From NCBI GenBank assembly GCA_947371715.1, contig CANBQQ010000221.1:1-5863 (forward strand): a stretch of DNA of 5,863 nt, read 5' to 3'. The notes beneath the pieces were generated by a model that was not told the origin of the DNA, searched no databases, and saw only the letters and a program-made list of their open reading frames with translations. The position numbers and the translations under genes are program-made. Below, piece by piece: positions 1-5,018 of the stretch. This stretch comes from Flavipsychrobacter stenotrophus. Its GTDB lineage: Bacteria > Bacteroidota > Bacteroidia > Chitinophagales > Chitinophagaceae. Every line of letters starts with the position of its first letter. The stretch's first letter is position 1.

Positions 1-249
1 TACGCCTACTCCACCTGCTATCTCTGCTAATCCGCTTATGTAATTCATGGCCTTTTTATAGGGCCAGTTGCGAGGTATGGCATCTTCAAATTTCTTTGCC
101 ATTACAAAGTGCATAATGCCCACTATTACAAACATGATACCCAGGGCCAATATGCCCTGCATCTTGCCGGCAAGTGCATCGTGAAAAGCAAAAAAGGAAA
201 CGCCCCATGTGAGCAGGTAAAAACTGACAAGTCCGGCGAGAAATTCCAT
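1..249 (-). CDS. DoxX-family small membrane protein (C-terminus cut by window edge)
   Basis: Reading leftward from ATG at 247-249 gives 83 residues with no stop before the edge, so this is the N-terminal part only. What is seen: a hydrophobic helix at about residues 4-23, a second at about 31-50, a polar loop containing the motif IPRNWPYKKAMNYISG, and then the start of a third helix (LAEIAGGVGV). The pattern of a helix ending in GIMHF, a loop with a proline and WPY, then a short amphipathic segment and E-I-x-G-G-x-G matches the DoxX/DoxX-like family of four-helix inner-membrane proteins, usually 120-150 residues. Its biochemical role is poorly defined in most members. It lies 40 nt downstream of the 688-residue secreted protein on the same strand, so read-through is possible, but a -7-like box sits just ahead of its ATG. 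Family assignment is fairly sure; function is not. Confidence 0.75.
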   Translation of the reverse strand, partial: MEFLAGLVSFYLLTWGVSFFAFHDALAGKMQGILALGIMFVIVGIMHFVMAKKFEDAIPRNWPYKKAMNYISGLAEIAGGVGV

Positions 250-253
250 GTAT

Positions 254-261
254 TAAAGATA
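254..261 (-). promoter_or_regulatory. Possible -7 promoter box (TATCTTTA) of the DoxX-like gene
   Basis: On the minus strand the octamer TATCTTTA differs from the Bacteroidota consensus TAnnTTTG only at the last base. Four nucleotides separate it from the ATG, which would put the transcript start at or next to the start codon. No TTG was found about 19 bases upstream, so the -33 element is missing or degenerate. Confidence 0.35.
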
Positions 262-289
262 GACAAACTAAAGAGGATACATCGCATCC

Positions 290-2356
290 TTATTTCTCTC
301 CATCGGGCATCTTACTGCCTATGTCGAACAGACGGTAAGCAAGCGCTTGACCCGCTTCATCAGCTTTTCTCCACGAAAAGCCTTGTTTCTGTACAATGTA
401 GTTGCCATTGCGGTCAACAACATAATAGGTAATGGTCTTTTTATCGCCGGTGCCGGAAAAAGAAATGTAGGCATTGGCGGCTGGGACACTGCTGTTTGTG
501 ATCCAGTTGATGTTACAACCCTTTAGCTTTTCCACTACGGTATTATCTGCATTCCCGCTAACATGTAGTGTCATATTCATAGGTACACTACTGAAGGGCA
601 CCAGTTGCGGATAGGTCATATACAGCTTGTACATCCAGTCATTCAGCTCTTCGGTATATTTCAGTTCTTTGCACACCTCTGCTTCTGCCTGGTAGAGCCT
701 TGCGGTAAACATCTTCTCATATTCAGGTTCTATTTCGCCAGTGCGGAGTAAAGCATCCAATTCGTTTTTCGCCTCTTTATACTTGCCTTGTTTAATTTTT
801 AACCGTGCGCTGAAAAGTTTGAAATATTTACGGATGTACTTGCGGGAATCGGTCTGCGCCTCATGCTCAAAACGTTTTACAAAGTACTGTGTGCTATAAT
901 CGTGTATCAGGTACCAGATCTCGTCCCACGACACAGTGCTCTCGTTAGAGAATAACTTATAGATAACCCTGTCGCGCTCGGGGTTTTGAGCAAACTGGTT
1001 GATGATAAGGAACTGCTGCATATAACGCTCAGACACCTTGCCCGACATAGCAAACAGCACAGCGGGATTGTACCACCAGTTGTTGTGTTCAAACTGCTGC
1101 ATGCTCCATTCGCGTTCCTTCGCTATCAGTTTCAGTAACTGCACGCTAAACTCATAGTGGCTTTGTCCAAGTGTAGTGCCAATATGCGTTTCTTTAAAGT
1201 CAGCTGCCCTGTCTATATATTTCTGTGCCTCTGTCACCTGCCCGTCGTAGAGCAGACAGCGAGCCAGCGCAATGTTATACCAGCCATAACCGGGCGTGGT
1301 GCCGGCGGCCTTTATCATGTCTTTAGCCAACTGAATGCCTTCGCGTGGCTTAGACTTGTATATATCAAGTATAGTAGTGTAGTAAGCCCATTCCTGCAGG
1401 CGCTTGTCGCCATTGTCTATCTGTGAGGCTATTTTGTATTCTGCTTCTGCCGTTTTAAAATCACCGCTTACTGCCTTGAAAGTAGCATAGTTGTTATGTG
1501 GCAATCTGCCTGCATCGCGCATCAGTCCGAAGTAATGCTCTGCAGAATCCTGTTGGAAAGCATAGCTATACAGCATGTTCCTGTAGTGGTACACACTCAT
1601 CTTTTCGCCTCGCTCTACATTGGGCTGAAATTTTTCATTCAGCGGCTTATTGCGGGCTATCACTCTCATTGCGGTATCCAGGTAGCGCATAGCCAAGGCC
1701 TCGTTCTCGTCGATAGAGTTGTGCAAAAAACTGTACTTAGTACTGGTAAAAAACCTGTTACGGTGCACTGTCCAGGCCATGTAGTCATACACATCCAGGT
1801 AATACTGGTTCTGGAAATTGTACTTCTTTGCCCTGAGCAATAGCTTAAATACCTGGTCGGGCTGATCGGTATTGCTGTAGCAGTTCATCAGGTAATTAGC
1901 TATAAGCGTGTAATCTATCTGCAGCTTGTAAACGGGAATGTAAGTAAGTACCTCATCGGTGCGCACGCGCAAGGCCTTATCATAGTCCTTCTCCAGCAGA
2001 TCAAGCGCATGGGCTAAAGGGTATATGGCATTTTTAAAACCGAGGTAGTCGGCAGCATGGTTGTACTTATAGGCGCCTTCGTAGAGCCAGCTTACGTAGT
2101 AGGTACTATCAATTCTTTTGAATTCTCTTGATCGCAGTAAAGCGTCTTCGCCATTTACATCTTCGGTAGCCCGCTTGGGGTCTATACGAAAATATCGGTC
2201 TACCATTTTAGCCGCAGGGTGCGGCGGGCGGTATTGGGGTGGTATATCTTCAGGCTTCATCTGCCGGGGAGCATTGCTCTGCCCTATAGCTGTGCCTGCC
2301 AGCAGCATAACCGCCGCTACAAGACCCGAAAAACTATGGAGTGAAAACCTGGCCAA
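290..2356 (-). CDS. Secreted 688-residue helical-repeat (TPR-like) protein of unknown function
   Basis: I do not recognise a named gene. The N-terminus (MARFSLHSFSGLVAAVMLLA, then GTAIGQ) is a signal peptide, probably cleaved around residue 25-29, so the protein should be periplasmic or envelope-associated. A proline-rich stretch (about 30-48) follows. From about 85 to 585 it is almost wholly helical and rich in Tyr, Trp and Phe. TPR-like pieces are visible at about 295-312 (SGDFKTAEAEYKIA), 364-386 (LLYDGQVTEAQKYIDRAA) and 518-537 (LKIKQGKYKEAKNELDALL). The last 90 residues (about 595-680) look different: beta-rich, with YYVVDRNGNYIVQ and a final helix LAYRLFDIG. The start is TTG: an in-frame TAA lies five codons upstream, and the next ATG (residue 17) would destroy the signal peptide. 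It begins 34 nt after the DUF4834-like gene. TPR-type folds usually bind other proteins, so a scaffold role is possible but only inferred. Confidence 0.85.
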   Translation of the reverse strand: MARFSLHSFSGLVAAVMLLAGTAIGQSNAPRQMKPEDIPPQYRPPHPAAKMVDRYFRIDPKRATEDVNGEDALLRSREFKRIDSTYYVSWLYEGAYKYNHAADYLGFKNAIYPLAHALDLLEKDYDKALRVRTDEVLTYIPVYKLQIDYTLIANYLMNCYSNTDQPDQVFKLLLRAKKYNFQNQYYLDVYDYMAWTVHRNRFFTSTKYSFLHNSIDENEALAMRYLDTAMRVIARNKPLNEKFQPNVERGEKMSVYHYRNMLYSYAFQQDSAEHYFGLMRDAGRLPHNNYATFKAVSGDFKTAEAEYKIASQIDNGDKRLQEWAYYTTILDIYKSKPREGIQLAKDMIKAAGTTPGYGWYNIALARCLLYDGQVTEAQKYIDRAADFKETHIGTTLGQSHYEFSVQLLKLIAKEREWSMQQFEHNNWWYNPAVLFAMSGKVSERYMQQFLIINQFAQNPERDRVIYKLFSNESTVSWDEIWYLIHDYSTQYFVKRFEHEAQTDSRKYIRKYFKLFSARLKIKQGKYKEAKNELDALLRTGEIEPEYEKMFTARLYQAEAEVCKELKYTEELNDWMYKLYMTYPQLVPFSSVPMNMTLHVSGNADNTVVEKLKGCNINWITNSSVPAANAYISFSGTGDKKTITYYVVDRNGNYIVQKQGFSWRKADEAGQALAYRLFDIGSKMPDGEK

Positions 2357-2390
2357 AGTGATGATAGATTATATTGTTGTTGTGAGCAAG

Positions 2391-2615
2391 CTACTTTATT
2401 TCCTCGTAATCTATATAATCACCCTCTCTTTTGCTCTTTTTAGGCGTGTTGTTATTCTTACTCATTTTCTTATCCATTTCTTTCAGTTGCGCCTGCATCT
2501 GCTTCAACTGATCGTTGGTAGATACATTGATACGGAACAAAGAGAATACATAACGGCTCAGCAGGCTATATATAACCCACACAGCTATTATCCATGTGAT
2601 GACTCTTATTATCAT
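2391..2615 (-). CDS. DUF4834-like small membrane protein (74 aa)
   Basis: This small protein has one N-terminal membrane helix (about residues 3-27, rich in Ile, Val and Trp). A heptad-like charged helix (QLKQMQAQLKEMDKKM, about 36-51) and a Lys/Asn-rich linker follow, and it ends in EGDYIDYEEIK. That acidic/aromatic tail on a short single-pass protein is the hallmark I associate with the DUF4834 family of Bacteroidota, whose function is unknown. ATG at 2613-2615 is preferred over the in-frame TTG at 2622-2624, because that TTG is the end of a perfect -7 promoter octamer. It is the first gene of a leftward set, with the 688-residue secreted protein 34 nt downstream. The cytoplasmic coiled coil suggests self-association or a partner protein; this is inference only. 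Confidence 0.8.
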   Translation of the reverse strand: MIIRVITWIIAVWVIYSLLSRYVFSLFRINVSTNDQLKQMQAQLKEMDKKMSKNNNTPKKSKREGDYIDYEEIK

Positions 2616-2621
2616 ATAACA

Positions 2622-2629
2622 CAAAGATA
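2622..2629 (-). promoter_or_regulatory. -7 promoter box (TATCTTTG) for the DUF4834-like/688-aa operon
   Basis: This is a perfect match on the minus strand to the Bacteroidota -7 consensus TAnnTTTG. It ends six nucleotides before the ATG, so the mRNA would have almost no leader. No clear TTG is present at the -33 distance. The same octamer occurs on the other strand 43 bp away, giving a divergent promoter pair. Confidence 0.5.
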
Positions 2630-2672
2630 GAAAATAGCCGTTGATGCTGCGTTAATGAAATTGTAAATGAAA

Positions 2673-2680
2673 TATCTTTG
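2673..2680 (+). promoter_or_regulatory. -7 promoter box (TATCTTTG) for the rightward membrane/GspG-like gene
   Basis: This is a perfect TAnnTTTG match on the plus strand. GTTA at 2651-2654 lies roughly where the -33 TTG would be expected but matches imperfectly. Transcription from here would give a leader of about 40 nt before the ATG at 2727. Confidence 0.45.
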
Positions 2681-2726
2681 AAAATGAGAAGCTGCAAAAG
2701 TCTTACTGCACATAACTATATATACT

Positions 2727-3265
2727 ATGAACAACAATATCTCTACCCCGACACCTAAACCGCCATATGCCCTTGCAGTAGCTTGCCTTATCCCGATGAT
2801 CGGCTTTTTTATCGGCCTGACAGTTATGATCATTGGTCTTACACGCTACAAAAACAAATGGTATGTAAGGTTTGGAATTATGGGAATGGCATTTACAGTA
2901 TTAATATATGGCAGCTTGTTTTACTAACCCTTACACATACGGACAAGACAGGCCTTGAGCCTTCTGTGAAGGAATCTCTTAACGAATTAGTGAAAGTAGT
3001 AGAATTCAGTAAAATGCAACATGGAGCTTATCCTGATAGTCTGCAACAGGCTGCCACAGGCTCTCTGAAGATCCTAGCCTGGGACCCAATGGAAATGAAA
3101 TTTTTAGACAGGAAAAGTAGCTATTTCCGTTATGAACGAATTGGCGATCATTACCTATTGTTTTCTGTAGGTGCCGATGGCATTCCCAATACCAAAGATG
3201 ACTTATATCCCCAAATACCCGTGATGGCAAATGGTTACCAATTTGGGTGGATTAAACAGAAATAG
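2727..3265 (+). pseudogene. Two-helix membrane anchor plus GspG-like extracytoplasmic domain, split by a frameshift
   Basis: Two overlapping frames together make one sensible protein. The first, from ATG at 2727, encodes a polar start (MNNNISTPTPKPP) and two membrane helices (about residues 14-38 and 47-65), then stops at 2925-2927. The second frame runs on to 3265 with no good start of its own after the break. Adding one T to the TTTT run at 2919-2922 would join them into exactly 180 codons (179 residues plus TAG), reading GSLFLLTLTHTDKTG across the junction. The downstream part has a helix (about 78-97), the motif HGAYPDSL (99-106) and SVGADGIPNTKDDLYP (147-162). The DG-x(3)-T-x-DD loop resembles the C-terminal metal-binding loop of GspG-type pseudopilins, but the prepilin N-terminus is absent. 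A real one-base deletion or a sequencing error are both possible. Function unknown. Confidence 0.7.
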
Positions 3266-3303
3266 CACGGCATCCTCACCAAGGGTCGGGTTTTATTTGA
3301 TAC

Positions 3304-3696
3304 CTACTTCGCCTTCATCATCTGCTTATCAATAAATGGCGATGAAGTGTGGAATCTGAAAGTGCCCACTTTCTTATCGTTTTGAAGCCACACCCCCATG
3401 GCATGGGTCGATTTCGTAAACGTAACTTTATATATCATCACGCTATCTTCCGGTTCCATGGCCAGGAACTTATAACCGGTCATCTTTCCGTATTTCTTAG
3501 TGAGATCATCATTGGTCTCCTTGCTCCATAGCTTACTCTTCTGTTCTCCCCATGTATCAGAATACATGTTGATGAGGCTGTCTATCATACCGCCGTTATA
3601 ATATTTCTGAAAATTGGCTACGGTACGGTCATAGTCCGCTTTAGACTGGGCCTGTGCCACCGCAGGCAGCAATAATATAAAGAAGATCTTTTTCAT
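3304..3696 (-). CDS. Secreted DUF3887/NTF2-like small protein (130 aa)
   Basis: Translation from ATG at 3694-3696 gives a clean signal peptide (MKKIFFILLLPAVAQAQ, cleaved near residue 17) and a mature part of about 113 residues. The mature region begins with a helix and the pattern F-x-K-Y-Y-N-G-G-M-I-D-S-L-I-N-M-Y (about 29-45). It continues through TNDDLTKKYGKMTGYKFL (61-78) and ends in beta-strands (SVMIYKVTFTKS, KKVGTFRFH). This order is what I expect of DUF3887-type domains, which have a cystatin/NTF2-like fold and unknown function. The longer in-frame start at 3744 is rejected because it would bury the signal peptide. It lies 32 nt downstream of the Cys-rich lipoprotein gene and has no obvious promoter box of its own, so the two probably form an operon. 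It converges with the plus-strand gene ending at 3265; I see no hairpin terminator in the 38-bp gap. Confidence 0.75.
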   Translation of the reverse strand: MKKIFFILLLPAVAQAQSKADYDRTVANFQKYYNGGMIDSLINMYSDTWGEQKSKLWSKETNDDLTKKYGKMTGYKFLAMEPEDSVMIYKVTFTKSTHAMGVWLQNDKKVGTFRFHTSSPFIDKQMMKAK

Positions 3697-3728
3697 ATTC
3701 CCGATAGCTTTAAAATACAAGATACAAA

Positions 3729-3953
3729 TTATTCTAAATGACAATCATAAAATGCATCGTTGCCAACACCATTATAAGAACTGCATCTTGATGCAGCCTC
3801 GGTGTGCGAAAGGCTATCCATGCCCTGTGTCATCCCTCCCCCAAGCCCACCCCGGCATTTGCAGGTTTGGCCGCTGCTGGCTGCGCTTTTGCTGCACGAG
3901 AGTGCACTAATGGTGCAAGCAAATATTGATAGAGATAGAATTGTTGCTTTCAT
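3729..3953 (-). CDS. Small Cys-rich putative lipoprotein (74 aa)
   Basis: Starting at ATG 3951-3953, the product opens with a hydrophobic segment MKATILSLSIFACTISALSC, then SKS. Cys20 fits a Bacteroidota lipoprotein acylation site, although the lipobox (A-L-S-C) is imperfect; Cys13 is a less likely alternative. The mature chain is Ser/Gly-rich and has a Cys-x-Cys pair (C31, C33), a glycine run (GGLGGG), Cys57 in a segment beginning EAASRC, and Cys71 in the terminal CHLE. A C-x-C pair followed by a mid-chain Cys in an E-A-x-x-x-C context and a final C-x-L-E is a layout I have seen in other short Bacteroidota lipoproteins of unknown function. Two disulfides are plausible. The longer start at 3977 is rejected because it would displace the signal peptide. 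It is the first gene of a likely pair with the DUF3887-like gene. Confidence 0.7.
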   Translation of the reverse strand: MKATILSLSIFACTISALSCSKSAASSGQTCKCRGGLGGGMTQGMDSLSHTEAASRCSSYNGVGNDAFYDCHLE

Positions 3954-3958
3954 GTATA

Positions 3959-3966
3959 TAAAGATA
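3959..3966 (-). promoter_or_regulatory. Possible -7 promoter box (TATCTTTA) of the lipoprotein gene
   Basis: The minus-strand octamer TATCTTTA is one base off the TAnnTTTG consensus. It ends five nucleotides before the ATG at 3953, again placing the transcript start at about the start codon. No convincing -33 TTG is seen. Confidence 0.35.
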
Positions 3967-3980
3967 GCTAATTCCAATTG

Positions 3981-4006
3981 TCCGGTGTCCGGTTATTTTC
4001 CGGAAA
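3981..4006. repeat. TCCGG-rich inverted repeat in the 88-bp gap
   Basis: TCCGG occurs at 3981-3985 and again at 3988-3992; its complement CCGGA is at 4000-4004. The second copy can pair with the third across a 7-nt TTATTTT loop. A perfect 10-bp palindrome, TTTCCGGAAA, covers 3997-4006. It lies between the end of the beta-barrel gene (4042) and the lipoprotein start (3953). It could be a weak hairpin at the 3' end of the former or an operator for the latter. There is no U-run typical of a strong intrinsic terminator. Confidence 0.35.
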
Positions 4007-4041
4007 TAGTGCATTTTGGCGGGACGTGGTGGTAATAATGA

Positions 4042-4815
4042 TCAATAGTCCCCAAACAAAAACACCCCTGTCTTTTTATTGCTCTTAAAGTGTTTTTTCT
4101 TGCGGTATTGATCTCTGATATCATCCTCCGCTTTCTTGGTTATTTCTTTATGCTTGATGTAACCCAGCTTCACGCCAAAAACAAAATTGGGTACCATTGC
4201 TATCTGAAAGTAATTATAGGGAGCCTTAGGATTAGCTAAGGCAAACTCATTCTGCTCGTAATAAACTTTTTTATCTCTGAACTTTACAGACGCCTGGGCT
4301 CCGATATAGTAGTCGAAGCAGATGTGTTTTGAATAGCGTTTCTGGCCAATGTAGAACTGAGGAACAAGCGCAAGGCACTTTTCAGACTGCAACCTGAATG
4401 ACGGATTGGGGATGACAGGGTCAGTATTCACCTGCATTTTATCGTACCAGAGATATTTGACACCCAGTGTAGGTGAAAAATAGTTTTTCCATTTTCTGTC
4501 TACCCATTTTGTGAAGAAGGTATAGCCAACCTTCACACCCGGTCCCTGATATACACCTACGCTTACGAAGTCGAACTTGTTTTTCTTAATGCCAAACTTA
4601 TCATTGTAGTGGTACTGGTACTCCAGGTCTACATGCCAGCTGCGCATGTGGTTGTTCTTTATGGAAAACCACTCTACCCCCAGCATGGGCATTTTCTGCA
4701 CGGCATAGCCAATGTCGGCATTGATAAAGTAGTTGGGCATTTTGCTCTGTGCATGGATAGATAAGGTACCGAAGAGCAAAGCAATAATTATAGTGAGTGG
4801 CCTAAAGAAAGTCAT
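4042..4815 (-). CDS. Predicted outer-membrane beta-barrel protein (257 aa), unknown function
   Basis: ATG at 4813-4815 gives a signal peptide (MTFFRPLTIIIALLFGTLSI then HAQ, cleaved near residue 23). The mature protein shows many short alternating strands with aromatic ends, e.g. YFINADIGYAV (29-39), HVDLEYQYHY (61-70), DFVSVGVYQGPGVKVGYTFF (82-101), YFSPTLGVKYLWY (112-124), FDYYIGAQASVKF (167-179) and FVFGVKLGYI (211-220). That is typical of small outer-membrane barrels of Bacteroidota, with sizes like this usually predicting 8-12 strands. After the last strand there is a very basic stretch (about 221-249, many Lys/Arg) before the final GVFLFGDY, which may be the closing strand or a tail. 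Upstream extension to 4896 is rejected because it would put 27 residues ahead of the signal peptide. A perfect -7 box lies three nt before the ATG. It is divergent from the PLP enzyme gene. Confidence 0.75.
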   Translation of the reverse strand: MTFFRPLTIIIALLFGTLSIHAQSKMPNYFINADIGYAVQKMPMLGVEWFSIKNNHMRSWHVDLEYQYHYNDKFGIKKNKFDFVSVGVYQGPGVKVGYTFFTKWVDRKWKNYFSPTLGVKYLWYDKMQVNTDPVIPNPSFRLQSEKCLALVPQFYIGQKRYSKHICFDYYIGAQASVKFRDKKVYYEQNEFALANPKAPYNYFQIAMVPNFVFGVKLGYIKHKEITKKAEDDIRDQYRKKKHFKSNKKTGVFLFGDY

Positions 4816-4818
4816 GGT

Positions 4819-4826
4819 CAAATATA
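4819..4826 (-). promoter_or_regulatory. -7 promoter box (TATATTTG) of the beta-barrel gene
   Basis: This is a perfect TAnnTTTG match on the minus strand, ending three nucleotides before the ATG at 4815 (TATATTTGACCATG). It implies a leaderless or nearly leaderless transcript. No TTG stands at the usual -33 spacing. Confidence 0.45.
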
Positions 4827-4933
4827 CAAAAATATGGCAGTCAGCTATGCACGCATCAATTGATATTACAAAGCATCCCGTAGCCCACCAATTCAAGTAT
4901 AAGGGAGAATTTATTTGTAGTTGATCATATTCA

Positions 4934-4948
4934 TTTGTATTTTACAAA
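4934..4948. repeat. Small inverted repeat TTTGTA-TTT-TACAAA in the divergent region
   Basis: A perfect 6-bp inverted repeat with a 3-nt spacer lies in the 203-bp region between the divergent beta-barrel and PLP-enzyme genes. It is about 40 bp upstream of the PLP gene's -7 box. It could be an operator, but in such AT-rich sequence it may be chance. The rest of the 203 bp shows only the two promoter boxes; no riboswitch-like structure was recognised. Confidence 0.25.
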
Positions 4949-4989
4949 ACCGCTAACAGTGGTCATTTACTTAATACCATACAAACCAA

Positions 4990-4997
4990 TACCTTTG
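4990..4997 (+). promoter_or_regulatory. -7 promoter box (TACCTTTG) of the PLP-enzyme gene
   Basis: This is a perfect TAnnTTTG match 21 nt upstream of the ATG at 5019. TTTA at 4966-4969, 20 bp upstream, may serve as a degenerate -33 element. The leader would be only about 15 nt, AC-rich, with no Shine-Dalgarno sequence and no room for a riboswitch. Confidence 0.5.
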
Positions 4998-5018
4998 CAA
5001 CCGCAATAACACACATTT

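Noticed and set aside
109..432. 107-codon plus-strand open frame
   Set aside because: It overlaps the DoxX-like N-terminus and the end of the 688-residue gene in antisense; its composition is not protein-like.
1157..1843. Plus-strand open frames within the 688-residue gene
   Set aside because: They are antisense to a long coherent coding region, and their products are Cys/His/Leu-rich with no domain, typical of shadow frames.
2616..2624. TTG start for the DUF4834-like gene
   Set aside because: This TTG is the end of the perfect TATCTTTG box; ATG three codons later is the better start.
2118..2630. 170-codon plus-strand open frame
   Set aside because: It lies opposite the signal-peptide end of the 688-residue gene and the whole DUF4834-like gene, both of which have convincing protein features; the plus-strand product has no recognisable domain.
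2916..2927. Programmed -1 ribosomal frameshift
   Set aside because: The bases at the junction do not form an X XXY YYZ heptamer, re-pairing after slippage would be poor, and no strong downstream stem was seen.
3266..3303. Bidirectional terminator between the convergent genes
   Set aside because: The 38-bp gap has no stable inverted repeat that I could find, only a short T-rich stretch.
4816..4896. 27-codon N-terminal extension of the beta-barrel gene
   Set aside because: It would place a non-signal segment ahead of a good signal peptide and run through the -7 box.
4816..5018. SAM riboswitch ahead of the sulfur amino-acid gene
   Set aside because: No conserved SAM-riboswitch core was recognised, and the predicted leader after the -7 box is only about 15 nt.
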